From JAEUMD01 sp044222395 (GTDB lineage: Bacteria; Pseudomonadota; Alphaproteobacteria; Rhizobiales; Hyphomicrobiaceae): a DNA stretch of 64,000 nt. Below the pieces are notes generated by a model. It ran no database searches and was not told the DNA's origin. It was given only the letters and a program-made list of their open reading frames with translations. Each line of letters starts with the position of its first letter. Within the stretch, counting starts at the first letter, position 1. The position numbers and the translations under genes were made by a program. The stretch spans positions 19,141 through 83,140 of the forward strand of contig JBGANK010000009.1 in NCBI GenBank assembly GCA_044222395.1, given 5' to 3'. This document shows, in pieces, positions 46,448 through 56,173 of the stretch.

Positions 46448-47470
46448 TCAGTGGCTGCCCTTCTTGAACAGCGCCGAAGCGATCAGGCCCGAGGCAACTG
46501 CGATCAGCACCGCGAAGATTCCGTAGAGCAGCGGGAAATCGAACGCGAAGCTATGCAGGTAGCGCTCCAGGCCCTCGCGCTGCAACGTGACGCGATTGGA
46601 GTGCTTGCTGAGCAGCTTGCCATCCTTGAAGAGGTAGATGTGCGCGACCAGAGGGCCGACCGGCACGTTGGCCGGCAGCGAGATCGTGCTGCGGAACAGG
46701 CTGCGGCCGATGAAGGCCACGCCGTAGTCGCTCTTCTGGTAGAGCTTGTCCTTCTGCTTCAAGCGGATCACAGCGCGGCGGTAGTTGGCAAGCTGATCGG
46801 GATGCAGCTGCGAATATTTCGGCGACAATCCCATATGCACGCTTTCGAAGCCGATCCCGTTCGCATCGAGCACGTTGGCTTCGGCGATTTCCTCGACCGG
46901 GCGCGTCGAGTTGATGGTGTAGTAGCTCGGCACATTCTCGAAACGCACCGACTGCGCGTTGATCCACAGCCCGCCGACATTGGCCTTTTGTCGCGCGATC
47001 AGCGGTGTTGGCGTGCCGTCGAGCACGATTGCGACATCGTAGTAGCCCGACTCGGCGGTGGGCTGGCGGCTGTGCAGGACTGTGCCAAAGATGATGATCT
47101 CGGTTCCGGTGAAACTCGACGTGACGGCAACGCTTCGCGTCGACACGTCCGCTTCAACGGCTTCGGGCGGGCGCGATGCACCCGGCGCCGTAGCCAGCGT
47201 TTGCTGGTTTAGTGCTTGTTCGTTTGGCGCCTGTTGGTTCGGAATCTTCTGCGCCGGAGCCTGCTGCACCGGAGCCATCTGCACGGGCGCCTGCTGCACA
47301 GGCCCCTGCTGCGGAATGATTGGTCGCGGCATGCCAGGTGGCGCTGGTGGCGCTGGCCACGGCTGCACCTGGGCCACGCTGGTGAGGGCCGGCAGGCTCG
47401 CGACCGCCAGCACGGCAAGGCCGGCGATCAATCCCGCGGTTGCAAGTTTGCGATAGGGGAACGTCATCAT
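46448..47470 (-). CDS. TIGR02186 family membrane protein
   Basis: A 340-residue protein with an N-terminal signal or anchor, a Pro/Gln-rich linker with repeated QQAPVQMAPVQQAP units (about 50-92), an extracytoplasmic beta domain (about 105-300) with FSGTEIIIFG-like start SSFTGTEIIIFGTV, and a C-terminal helix (about 312-334). This is TIGR02186, which nearly always pairs with a TauE/SafE exporter in alphaproteobacteria. The ATG at 47470 shares its A with the end of the TauE stop (TGATG), so the two are coupled; the TTG one codon earlier is not needed. Confidence 0.9.
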   Translation of the reverse strand: MMTFPYRKLATAGLIAGLAVLAVASLPALTSVAQVQPWPAPPAPPGMPRPIIPQQGPVQQAPVQMAPVQQAPAQKIPNQQAPNEQALNQQTLATAPGASRPPEAVEADVSTRSVAVTSSFTGTEIIIFGTVLHSRQPTAESGYYDVAIVLDGTPTPLIARQKANVGGLWINAQSVRFENVPSYYTINSTRPVEEIAEANVLDANGIGFESVHMGLSPKYSQLHPDQLANYRRAVIRLKQKDKLYQKSDYGVAFIGRSLFRSTISLPANVPVGPLVAHIYLFKDGKLLSKHSNRVTLQREGLERYLHSFAFDFPLLYGIFAVLIAVASGLIASALFKKGSH

Positions 47471-48396
47471 CAATGCCCCCCCAGAACGCCGCCGATCGAG
47501 AACAGCTCACCGGGCGTTGCGACCAGTCCAAAGGCCATCCTGAGGCAGACCAGCAGCACCAGTGCCGCGAGCAGGGCGCGCAGCTGTTCGCCCTTGAGCT
47601 TCTCGCCCGCAACCGCGCCGAATTGCGCGCCGATGACACCGCCGATCATCAGCAGCATGGCAAGAACGATGTCGACCGTGTGATTCTGCTTGGCGTGCAT
47701 GACCGTCGTCGCCGCTGTCACGAACACGATCTGGAACAGCGACGTGCCGACGACGACGTTGGTGGGCACCCGCAGCAGGTAGATCATCGCCGGTACCATC
47801 ACGAAGCCGCCGCCGACACCCATGATGGCACCGAGAAATCCGACGAACGCCCCGATCAACAGTGGCGGTATGGCACTGATGTAGAGCTTGGATCGGTGGA
47901 ACCGCATCTTGAACGGCAGTCCGTGGATCCAGCTATGTTGGCCCGGCCGCCGCGCCGAAACCGCCTTGCCGCCACGCGACTTGTGCATGGTGTTGAGCGC
48001 TTCGATCAGCATCAACGTGCCGATGATGCCGAGGAAGGTGACGTAGCTCAGTGAAACGAACAGTTCGAACTGGCCGATCTGCCTCAGGATCTTCACCACC
48101 TGCACGCCGATCATCGAGCCCACGATGCCGCCCGTGAGCAGCACGATACCCATCTTTATGTCGACGTTGTTGCGCCGGTACTGGGCGATCGCGCCGGATA
48201 CCGAAGAGGCTACGATCTGGGCGGCTTCCGTGCCGACCGCGACCGCGGCCGGAATTCCCGAGAAGATCAGCAACGGCGTCATCAGGAATCCGCCGCCGAC
48301 GCCGAACATTCCCGATAGGAAGCCGACAGCCGCACCCATGCCGAGGAAGATGAAGATGTTCGCGGACATCTCGGCGATAGGTAGATAGAAGCTCAT
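47470..48396 (-). CDS. TauE/SafE-family anion exporter
   Basis: A 308-residue inner-membrane protein with about eight helices and the duplicated SGMFGVGGGFLMTPLLI and GAIMGVGGGFVMVPAMIYL motifs that define the TauE/SafE family (sulfite, sulfoacetate or other anion export). The start ATG at 48396 has GGAG upstream; codons before it are polar and unlikely. Translationally coupled to TIGR02186. The substrate cannot be read from sequence. Confidence 0.93.
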   Translation of the reverse strand: MSFYLPIAEMSANIFIFLGMGAAVGFLSGMFGVGGGFLMTPLLIFSGIPAAVAVGTEAAQIVASSVSGAIAQYRRNNVDIKMGIVLLTGGIVGSMIGVQVVKILRQIGQFELFVSLSYVTFLGIIGTLMLIEALNTMHKSRGGKAVSARRPGQHSWIHGLPFKMRFHRSKLYISAIPPLLIGAFVGFLGAIMGVGGGFVMVPAMIYLLRVPTNVVVGTSLFQIVFVTAATTVMHAKQNHTVDIVLAMLLMIGGVIGAQFGAVAGEKLKGEQLRALLAALVLLVCLRMAFGLVATPGELFSIGGVLGGH

Positions 48397-48709
48397 GAAT
48401 GGTTCCACTCCACGCCGGTTAGGAGCGTGTTGATTGCCTTTTTCTCGATAGAGATCGCTGTCAGCGCAACGGCCACTTCGGCGGCACCGTCGGAGCACCG
48501 GACCGCACAAGGAACGGGTTTCACTCGCGACTACGTTTCGCGCGTCATGCCGTTACCGTCAATGCGACCATGTGCATCCACGTCAGCGCGAGTCCACGTT
48601 GTACGAAAGTGCAACACTGGGGACGTGGCATCATGCCTCGGCCCCTGCCTGGTGAGATGTCCGGCCTGCCGGCTCGCAACCGTAAATCTGGCGATCATGC
48701 GACACCAGA
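48397..48709. other. Intergenic stretch upstream of tauE, no gene seen
   Basis: About 310 bp between the end of the PodJ-like gene and the start of the TauE gene, both leftward. Short antisense and sense frames lack ribosome-binding sites. No clear terminator hairpin or RNA is seen; the TauE promoter should lie at its left side. Confidence 0.4.
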
Positions 48710-51700
48710 CTAAACTGCGCCGTCCGCTGTCGCCCGCGCCTTCCACGCTTCCGCGGCGGCGACCGCATCATTCGCGATGCGCTCGGCCTGTTTGGGCCTC
48801 CAGGCGTCGATCAGCCGGCGCGCAGCTTCCAGTTCGCCGCCAGCCATTGATGCCTCGAGCTCCTTCTGCCGCCGTTGCGCTTCTGCATCGCCATTGCGCG
48901 CAGCCAGAGCGTACCAATGGAACGCCTGCTTCAGGTCCTTGGCGACGCCGAGCCCGTTTTCGTACAGGACCGCAAGATTGTACTGGCTGTCGGCCAGTCC
49001 GTGATCGGCAGCCGCCTGGAACCAGCGCGCGGCGCTGTTGTAGTCGGGAGTCTTGGCCGTGCGTCCTGCGCTGAGCACGGCAAGATTGTGCATCGCCTTG
49101 ACGTTGCCGCCCTCGGCAGCGCGCTGATACCAGTTCTTGGCGCGCGCCATGTCTGCTTCGATGCCCAGACCGCGCTCGTAGAACGTCGCGAGACGATATT
49201 GTGACTGTACGAAACCGCGTGCGGCGGAGCGTTGATACCAGCGCAGCGCCTCGGCAAGATCCTGCTTGACACCGCTGCCTTCTGCAAGCCGGGCCGCGAC
49301 GGCAAATTCCGCTGAAGCGTCACCCTTGGCAGCCGCCAGTCGCATCGACAGAGGTCCGACAGCCGCAGGCGGCAAGTCGAGCGCCTTGCGATGCGCATCG
49401 CTGAGCTGGGCGGTGGCAGCCGATGCTGCCGGTGCCGTCGCGACAGGTGCCGACATGACCGGCGCCGATACGACCGGTGCCGATGCAGTACCTGACCTCG
49501 CAGCATTGCTTCCGCTTTGCATGAATTCGGGAATGAGTGCAGCCGGAACAGCTTGAACTTGAGCCGCGCCCAGCTGGTTGGACAGCTGCGCCGTGGTCAG
49601 GCGTTCATCGAGGCGCCGCAATTGCTCGAGCGTCGGCTGGTTCTTCGGATGCGCGACGGTGATGCCTGGCGGTGGACCTTCTGCGTCGAACGGCGCCTGC
49701 TCCAGGCTGGAGTTGCGCGGCGCATAGTTTTCTGCAGGAACCTCGAGGTCCTGGTCCAGGCCACGCGTCCGCGTCTTCGGATGGGTGCGGAACAGGTCGT
49801 CCTTGTTGACACGCGGCGCTGCACCCCCCTCGCCTTGGACCGGCGCTTGGGCGGGCTTCATATCCGCCGCCGGAGCCTGGGTCGGCGCCATCGTCTCGCC
49901 TCTCGACGACTTGTCGCTTCTAGGCGTGCTTTCCGGATTGGGGGCCATCTCGCCCTTCGGTGCCAACTGCGGCGCGCTCTGTGGCGACTTCGGCCCTTCC
50001 GGCTGCATCGGCTGCGTCGTGACTTGCGGCACGGCTTCATTGGTCTGCGCGGCCGGTTTGACGGGCGTGATCGAGCGGTCGGACGGCGCTTGCGTTTTTT
50101 CGATGGCGACCGGGGTGGCCTCCGGCGCGCGCTTCTTCTTCAGCATCATGAGAACGCCGGGGATGGCGATCATCAAGACGATGGCGCTGACGAGCAGCTT
50201 GCGCGATGGCGCGCGCAGCCGGCTGACGGCCGAAACACGCGCTGCTTCCTGCCCTGTGCTCTCAGCGACGGCGGGGCGTGGCTTGCTCAACGGCGCCGAC
50301 GTCGACAGGCGATCGGAAATCGGGGTTCGCGGCGTCAACTCAGCGCCGATTTCATGCTCGGACGGGGCACTGCTCGCGATCTTGGCCTTGGCACGTCGCG
50401 CATCGGCGATGAAATCCTGCCGCAGGCGCTCGATAGTGGCGGGCGAGCTCGGTGTCGCCGCCGCCGCCGCTGCAGCCGGGTTGCTCACGGGAGCTGCCGG
50501 GCCCGCATGTTGGCGCGGCTCAGCGGCATATTCGGCGTCATGACTTTGCACGCGCGGCGGCTGCACGTTGCCCGCTGGCTGATGCGCTGTCGGCATGGCA
50601 TGGACCGCAGTGCTCGCCTCGCTCGGGTAGCGGGGCTGGTCGCGCATGAAATCCTGTTGCGCGGCCTTGACGTTATTGATCTCCAGAGCATCGACCCGGT
50701 CGAGCATGCGGATCATGGCGCGCTGCATCGTATCAAGCATCGCTGCGGTTTGTTCTTCGCCCTCGCGCCGTTCGGTGACGAACTGCTCGAGCAGCTGGCG
50801 GATTGCGTGCGCGTCCTCGCCGTTGCCAGCCACGTTGGCAGGTCCCATGTCGGCGAACCGCGAGGCGACACGTTCTGCAGCGGCATCGGCAATGTCGGCA
50901 AAGTCAGGCATTCTTGGCTGGCTTGCCTTGAGTTCTGCGGAGATCTGCTGGACCGCCGCCGAGATCAGCGGCTCGATGTTCTCGGCCGGCGGGATATGTC
51001 TGTCCAGCGCGTCGTCGAACCTGGGGTCGGTCAGGCGATCGATGACGGCGGCCAGTGAATTCTCGATGTTGTCGAGGCGGCCGAGCTGGGACCGCGTTTC
51101 CTCGAACTGCTGCGTCAGGCCGGCGATGTGGGATTCCAGCTCGTGTAGGCCCAGCACATCCGAGCGCGTGGCGACCCCGCTCATGGTGGCGCCGAACTGC
51201 TGCTCGAACTGGTTGAAGCGCTCCCCAAGATTGTGCAGCTCCGGATCTGGGCGCGCTCCAGCGAGCGTGTCCTCGACCTTGCGGGCGATTTCGACGAAAC
51301 GTTCCTCGAGCCAGTCGCGCTCGCTATCGAGCAGCCCGGCCTTCAAATCCTTTGGAAGTACGGCCATCAGTGCCTGTGGCAAGTTTGCGGTGACGGCGGC
51401 ATCGGAAATATCGCCCGCCGGTTCGTGCAGGTTGTCGATCTCGCCGGCAAGATTGCCGAACGCGTTTTCGTAGTGCGACGTAAGTGCGTCCGCCGCCGCC
51501 TGGTCCCAGGCGTTGTCGTCGTTGGCAAGCACGGTGTCGGCTGTGTGCTCGGGCATGAATGGCGCGGTCGCCGCTGCAGTTGAAGCCACTGCTGCCGCAG
51601 TCGCAGGTGCCTCGGGAGCAGGCTCGGCAACCTTGTTGGCCGGGAGTCCGGCGGGCTTTTGGGGAATGGGTGCCGGCTCAATGGGTGCTGTGACGACTTT

Positions 51701-52036
51701 CGCGACCTGAGCCGCCGCGAATTCCTCACGTGCGAAGTCCGAATGCGAAGCCGCGATCCGCTCGGCGAGCAGGTTGACGCCGTCCTCGATGCGCTCGAAG
51801 GCGGCCAGGTATTCTTTCGGTACCCGGGTCTTGTGGGAACGAGCTTCCGCGCTGAGCGCCTCGACCCGCGCCAGCATCTGGCTCAGCGTTGCAGTTTGAC
51901 GGTGATCGGCGTCGGTCAGCTGCTGGGCAATTCGCTCGATGAGAACACGCAAGTCGTCCGCCCGACCGCGGCTCTCTCCCGCATCGCCGTCCCCACTGCC
52001 GCCATTGCTCCCGCCGCCACCGAAATGCGTCGACAT
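48710..52036 (-). CDS. PodJ-like polar protein: coiled coil, membrane helix, Sel1 repeats
   Basis: A 1108-residue bitopic protein. The cytoplasmic half (about 20-600) is charged with predicted coiled coils (VLIERIAQQLTDADHRQTATL) and Pro/Ala-rich linkers. One membrane helix is at about 608-628 (LLVSAIVLMIAIPGVLMML). The periplasmic part is Pro/Gln-rich to about 860, then at least five Sel1-type repeats (EALRWYQRSAARGFVQSQYRL) to the end. This is the PodJ layout of Caulobacter and rhizobia, a polar scaffold for stalk, pili or division factors. The final peptidoglycan-binding domain of classical PodJ is absent. The ATG at 52036 has GGGGA upstream; the GTG at 52054 is less likely. Confidence 0.82.
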   Translation of the reverse strand: MSTHFGGGGSNGGSGDGDAGESRGRADDLRVLIERIAQQLTDADHRQTATLSQMLARVEALSAEARSHKTRVPKEYLAAFERIEDGVNLLAERIAASHSDFAREEFAAAQVAKVVTAPIEPAPIPQKPAGLPANKVAEPAPEAPATAAAVASTAAATAPFMPEHTADTVLANDDNAWDQAAADALTSHYENAFGNLAGEIDNLHEPAGDISDAAVTANLPQALMAVLPKDLKAGLLDSERDWLEERFVEIARKVEDTLAGARPDPELHNLGERFNQFEQQFGATMSGVATRSDVLGLHELESHIAGLTQQFEETRSQLGRLDNIENSLAAVIDRLTDPRFDDALDRHIPPAENIEPLISAAVQQISAELKASQPRMPDFADIADAAAERVASRFADMGPANVAGNGEDAHAIRQLLEQFVTERREGEEQTAAMLDTMQRAMIRMLDRVDALEINNVKAAQQDFMRDQPRYPSEASTAVHAMPTAHQPAGNVQPPRVQSHDAEYAAEPRQHAGPAAPVSNPAAAAAAATPSSPATIERLRQDFIADARRAKAKIASSAPSEHEIGAELTPRTPISDRLSTSAPLSKPRPAVAESTGQEAARVSAVSRLRAPSRKLLVSAIVLMIAIPGVLMMLKKKRAPEATPVAIEKTQAPSDRSITPVKPAAQTNEAVPQVTTQPMQPEGPKSPQSAPQLAPKGEMAPNPESTPRSDKSSRGETMAPTQAPAADMKPAQAPVQGEGGAAPRVNKDDLFRTHPKTRTRGLDQDLEVPAENYAPRNSSLEQAPFDAEGPPPGITVAHPKNQPTLEQLRRLDERLTTAQLSNQLGAAQVQAVPAALIPEFMQSGSNAARSGTASAPVVSAPVMSAPVATAPAASAATAQLSDAHRKALDLPPAAVGPLSMRLAAAKGDASAEFAVAARLAEGSGVKQDLAEALRWYQRSAARGFVQSQYRLATFYERGLGIEADMARAKNWYQRAAEGGNVKAMHNLAVLSAGRTAKTPDYNSAARWFQAAADHGLADSQYNLAVLYENGLGVAKDLKQAFHWYALAARNGDAEAQRRQKELEASMAGGELEAARRLIDAWRPKQAERIANDAVAAAEAWKARATADGAV

Positions 52037-52441
52037 TCTGTTCCCCGTATTCACCCGCTTCAGTCGTCCTGAAGAGACAACCCCAACCGGGGGAGCCGAA
52101 CGGGTCCAGGCCGTTCGGATCAGGCCATTTCAGGATCAACGCCGGTTCGGACGCGGCACGAGCAAGAACCATCGCTCCGAAGCTCGCAGCGGCCAGTAAA
52201 TGTTCGGTTAAGTGGCGTTCAAAGGCTATTCCGGACCCGCAAAGTCCCGCATATTGGGCCTTGTTGAACACAAGGCCCGGCGCCATTTGGGGGTAAGGCA
52301 CCGTCCGACATGGGCGGCGCTGTCGATTGATTCGCTGAAATCCGCCCGGGGACTATCTCCGCAGCGGCCGATTTGCGAACATGACCGGGGCTCGGGCATC
52401 CGGCCGAACAGACTACGGAACCGCTCTTATGGAGGTATGCA
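52037..52441. other. Divergent promoter region, no gene seen
   Basis: About 405 bp between the PodJ-like gene (leftward) and the exported coiled-coil protein gene (rightward). It should hold both promoters. Open frames within it have poor starts and cross the PodJ-like coding region; no RNA or repeat is recognised. Confidence 0.4.
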
Positions 52442-52954
52442 ATGCCGCGTCGAGTTGGAGCCGCAGTTGCCTCGGCTATCGTCATTCTGGCCGGCTTGGG
52501 TCTGCCGGTGGCACACGCCGCCGCCGAGGATGCGCCCGGCCGCTTCACCATGACGCCGACCGAGGGCGGCTTCATCCGCCTCGATACGCAGACCGGCTCG
52601 ATCTCGATGTGCTCCGGTCGCGAGGGTCAATGGGCATGCCGGGCCATGCCGGACGATCAGAAGGCCTTGCAGGATCGCGTCACCAAGCTCGAGGAGGAGA
52701 ATCGCGCGTTGAAAGCGGAGAACAAGCGGCTCGAGGACGTGCTGGGGCTCAATCCCGACAAGCCCAAGGCCGACTCCGCACCCGCTGCTCCGGGGGACCA
52801 GGCGCCCTCCGCCCCACCCGGCAAGGGGTTCAAGCTGCCCTCTGAGAAGGACGTCGATCAGGCATTCGATTACTTCGAAGGCCTGCTCAAGAAGTTTCGC
52901 GAGCGGTTGAAGAAGATGGAAGAGAAGCCGGGCGGCAATGGTGTGCCGCTATGA
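52442..52954 (+). CDS. Exported coiled-coil protein of unknown function
   Basis: A 170-residue protein: signal peptide (ending AHAAAEDA), a short beta-rich motif GRFTMTPTEGGFIRLDTQTG followed by SMCSGREGQWACRAMPDD with two cysteines likely in a disulfide, then a coiled coil (KALQDRVTKLEEENRALKAE) and a Pro-rich tail with a charged helix. GGAGG is 6 bases before the ATG. The motif is conserved in Hyphomicrobiales but has no known function. Confidence 0.78.
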   Translation: MPRRVGAAVASAIVILAGLGLPVAHAAAEDAPGRFTMTPTEGGFIRLDTQTGSISMCSGREGQWACRAMPDDQKALQDRVTKLEEENRALKAENKRLEDVLGLNPDKPKADSAPAAPGDQAPSAPPGKGFKLPSEKDVDQAFDYFEGLLKKFRERLKKMEEKPGGNGVPL

Positions 52955-52994
52955 CGAGCGGCTTGCATCACAGGTCTATGCAACACGGCAGTCC

Positions 52995-53474
52995 ATGAGC
53001 AGCGCACGCCAGCCGCCGCCATCGGGCGAGCAACATGCCGCTTCGGCGCCGTTGACCCAGAAGTCCGGCACGCTACGCATCTCGACGCGAGGGCCTGGCT
53101 GCTACGACATCACGCATGAGGTTGCATCCTGGATCGGGCAGTGCGGCGCGCGCGACGGGCTGCTGACGCTCTTCATCCGCCACACCTCGGCATCGCTCTT
53201 GATCCAGGAGAACGCCGACCCCGACGTTCAGCGCGATCTTGTCGACGCCTTGCGGAAGCTGGCGCCCGAAGGCCCGCACTATCGACACGACAGCGAGGGG
53301 CCTGACGACATGCCGGCCCACATCAAGGCCATGGTGATGCCCGTCTCGCAGGCCGTTCCCGTCAGCGCTGGGCGCATGCGTCTCGGAACTTGGCAGGGGA
53401 TCTATGTGGTCGAGCACCGCGCCCACCCCCACACCCGCGAGGTCGCACTGCAGTTTATCGGCGTCTGCAACTGA
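52995..53474 (+). CDS. YjbQ-family (UPF0047) protein
   Basis: A 160-residue cytoplasmic protein. The family hallmark is clear: LFIRHTSASLLIQENADPDV and GTWQGIYVVEHR near the end, with conserved His residues (for example HYRHDSEGPDDMPAH). YjbQ proteins have a thiamin-phosphate-synthase-like side activity and uncertain biological role. Start uncertain: ATG at 52995, or ATG at 52938 overlapping the previous gene. The shorter form fits the usual length better. Confidence 0.9.
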   Translation: MSSARQPPPSGEQHAASAPLTQKSGTLRISTRGPGCYDITHEVASWIGQCGARDGLLTLFIRHTSASLLIQENADPDVQRDLVDALRKLAPEGPHYRHDSEGPDDMPAHIKAMVMPVSQAVPVSAGRMRLGTWQGIYVVEHRAHPHTREVALQFIGVCN

Positions 53475-53506
53475 GATTGTGTCGAGACCGGTCGTGTCGC
53501 GCGCCG

Positions 53507-55345
53507 TCAGCCTGCGCTGCGACGCTGCTTCAAACGCAATCGCCGCATCTCGCGATCGTAGAGTATTTCGCCACCGGGCACGCGGATGTCGCGTACCAGT
53601 TCCAGGTCGTGTCGGCTCGGTTTCGGCGTCATCACAGAAACCACCATTGCCGCAATCGCCGCCGCGGGCAGCGCTATTCCCGCCGCAACAATTCCTGAAG
53701 TGGATATCCAGCCCGCCTCGCTGGCAATGATTGCTCCCGCCGACAGTCCGAAGCCCGCGATCATCCCCGCCAGCGCTCCGAAGCCGTTCAGCCGCTTCCA
53801 CCACACCGAGAAAGCAAGGATCGGGAACGCAGTCGCCCCTGTGATCGTGACGGCCCACAACAGCAGCGACAGCGGGTCGGTCGGCGTGACAAGCGCGATT
53901 GATGCGCCAGCGCCAAGCGCCGCTGCCAGCATCGCACGCGCCATCATGAGTCTTACCGTATCGCTCGGCGGCTCCCAGGTTAGGCCGTTGATGATGTCTT
54001 CGGAAAGCAGATTGCCAAGTGCCAGGGCGGCAGCGCCGATGCTGGCGAGAGCCGCTGCCATTGCCGACGCAGCGGCCAGATAGATCACCGCAACGGGCAG
54101 CCCGCTCACCATCGGCAGCGCCAGGAAGATGCCGTCGCGCCAGAACGAAACCGAGCTGACCGTGACCTGTCCTGACTTGGGTGCCAATTGCGCCAGCCCT
54201 GTTCGCCGCAGGTCATCGAGCCAATGCGGCATCTGGGTTGTCTCGGTCGAAAGCAGCAGGTCCATCACCGGCGCCCTCATGAACGCGGCGACCGAAGTCA
54301 TGGTCAAAACCAGTAGTCCGAAAAAGAACGTCGCCCAGCCGAGCGACTTGCGCGCCTCGTGCACGCCTGGCGTTGCCGAAACGCGCGGCAACAGCCACGG
54401 CGCCGAAGCCAGACCTGCCGCGACCGTCAGCATTGTGATCACGAACGCGGCCGGCCCGATCCCGCCGAACGGCGTTGCGAACCGCTTGGCGATGATCGCA
54501 TACCCTTCGCCCGGCAACTCGAATCCGAACGGCGAAGCGGCAACCGCAGGTAATGCCAACGCCGCTTCCTGCCGGATGAGGTTGCGCACGATCGGACCAT
54601 AGGTGAGCTGCGGCAGTGGTAGCTTGCTCACCATCACCGCCACCACCGCCACCGGCACGAGGAAGGCGAGCAGGACCGTGATCGCCTGCGCCGAATTGGC
54701 CCACGACAGCGAGCGCATGCCGCCCAGGACGATCGTCACCAGAACCGTAAGCGCAAGAAATGGCAGCAGCGTTGCCGCCGGCGTGCCGGTGAGCCAGGCC
54801 CCGACACTGCTCGCAACTCGCAGCTCTGCCGCGATCAACAGCATCATCGGCACGGCGAGCAGCACGGCGGCGAGCAGCCGCAGGAAGTGGCTCTCGAACC
54901 GGCGGCCGAGATAGGTTGGCACCGTGTAGGCGCCGAACTTGCGCAGGAATGGCGCCAGAAGGATCGCCATCACCACGAACCCGGCGAGCCCGCCGATGGT
55001 GATGGCTAGGCCATCGAAGCCACTGACGAAAAAGACGCCTGTCAGCGTGACGAGTCCCGTTGCACCCAGAGCTGACACGGCCAGTGCCAGCCCCGTGAAC
55101 ACCGCCGGCACCCTTCGCCCGGAGGCAAAGTAGTCGATCGGTTGCCGCGTCGCCGAGGCGAGCCCGATGGCCCCGTAAAGAACAATCGGTCCGATCATCA
55201 TCATCCAGCGCAGCACCACGTCGGACATACCGAGCTGCTCGAAGATCGCCGTCAGGAAGAACACCGCCGCAAGCGCGCTGGCGAAGATCCCGAAATAGGT
55301 TCCCAGGCGCGGATTTACGAATCGGGTAGGAGGCGTGAACGTCAT
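53507..55345 (-). CDS. Sodium:solute symporter (VC_2705/ActP-like)
   Basis: A 612-residue inner-membrane transporter with about 13 helices of the SSS family; GLATSTRQPIDYF-type loop LASATRQPIDYFASGRR, then GGLAGFVVMAILLAPFLRKFG and YTVPTYLGRRF are typical of acetate-type permeases. The DUF4212 small partner is encoded 118 bp upstream and the CrbR/CrbS-like pair is next to it, so acetate or another short organic acid is the likely substrate. The ATG at 55345 is the first Met before the conserved start; the open frame continues upstream without support. Confidence 0.88.
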   Translation of the reverse strand: MTFTPPTRFVNPRLGTYFGIFASALAAVFFLTAIFEQLGMSDVVLRWMMMIGPIVLYGAIGLASATRQPIDYFASGRRVPAVFTGLALAVSALGATGLVTLTGVFFVSGFDGLAITIGGLAGFVVMAILLAPFLRKFGAYTVPTYLGRRFESHFLRLLAAVLLAVPMMLLIAAELRVASSVGAWLTGTPAATLLPFLALTVLVTIVLGGMRSLSWANSAQAITVLLAFLVPVAVVAVMVSKLPLPQLTYGPIVRNLIRQEAALALPAVAASPFGFELPGEGYAIIAKRFATPFGGIGPAAFVITMLTVAAGLASAPWLLPRVSATPGVHEARKSLGWATFFFGLLVLTMTSVAAFMRAPVMDLLLSTETTQMPHWLDDLRRTGLAQLAPKSGQVTVSSVSFWRDGIFLALPMVSGLPVAVIYLAAASAMAAALASIGAAALALGNLLSEDIINGLTWEPPSDTVRLMMARAMLAAALGAGASIALVTPTDPLSLLLWAVTITGATAFPILAFSVWWKRLNGFGALAGMIAGFGLSAGAIIASEAGWISTSGIVAAGIALPAAAIAAMVVSVMTPKPSRHDLELVRDIRVPGGEILYDREMRRLRLKQRRSAG

Positions 55346-55463
55346 GCGGGGCTCGGCTCGATCATGGCACGCGGCTTGAGGGCATTGGGTCGCTAACGTC
55401 GCGAAAAGTCCCAGGGCCGGCCGCTTGCCCTGAGTAGCGGCGACGGCAATGGCGCCTATGAGA

Positions 55464-55724
55464 TCAGGAATCTTCGTGCGCGCCATGCCAGTGGTCGACG
55501 GCATCCTGGCGGTTGGCGAAGCTCGCCACCGTCGCCAGCGCGATGACGAAGATCCCGTGCGCCGTGATGAAGTAGCCGATCGGGAAACCCAGGAAGCGCT
55601 CCGCGTTGAGCGGCTCGCTGTAGAGCGGCAATACGATGATCACGAGCAGGAACGGCAGCAGGCTCGCCAGCATCTGCGTCTTGGTGTGCCGCCAGTAGGG
55701 CTTTCGCTCTTTTCGCTCGATCAT
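55464..55724 (-). CDS. DUF4212 small subunit of sodium symporter
   Basis: An 86-residue membrane protein with two helices (about 18-38 and 48-68) and a YWRHTKTQMLASLLPFLLV start that typifies DUF4212, the companion of VC_2705-type SSS symporters. C-terminus is His/Asp-rich. Gene order DUF4212-symporter is standard. The ATG at 55724 is the first Met. Confidence 0.9.
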   Translation of the reverse strand: MIERKERKPYWRHTKTQMLASLLPFLLVIIVLPLYSEPLNAERFLGFPIGYFITAHGIFVIALATVASFANRQDAVDHWHGAHEDS

Positions 55725-56173
55725 GTCAGCTCCTGTCGCATCTCGCCTTCTGTTGTCATTCCCGGGCGCATTGGCGCACTTCGCCCGGTTCGGGTAGCCA
55801 TTCCGATCGCCTGCCGCACAAGCATGAGTGCCACAACCCCTGGCTCGCCGGCATCACAGCCTCCGCTGTGTACTGGCATACCAGGCAATCATCAGTCGCC
55901 CGCACCTTCGCCGACGCTCCCTGGCCAGGCATCCCCGGATGTGGTCATTCGGATCCTCACACAGCGACCAATGGTATTCTTAACATGAGGGCCGCCAACT
56001 TTCCCGGCCCGAAAGGCCACTCAGTCCCTTGCTTAAATTTGGATCTGTGTCAGAACTGCGACGCAGCGTCGCAAGTTTGGCGACGTTACTCATGAGGTGC
56101 GCCATGATCGCTCTGTTTGGTGGGCGCCGAATTGAATTTGCGGGCAGCGGCAGGATGATAGTCGGGAGGTGAT
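55725..56173. promoter_or_regulatory. Divergent promoter region of the symporter and response-regulator genes
   Basis: About 450 bp without a gene between the leftward DUF4212-symporter pair and the rightward LuxR-type regulator. An inverted repeat CCGGGCG/CGCCCGG (55762-55768 and 55782-55788) lies 38 bp upstream of the DUF4212 start. The regulator probably acts in this region; no consensus site for it is known to me. Confidence 0.4.

Noticed and set aside
49517..51058. 513-codon plus-strand frame opposite the PodJ-like gene
   Set aside because: Arg/Leu-rich mirror frame of a protein with clear Sel1 repeats and a membrane helix.
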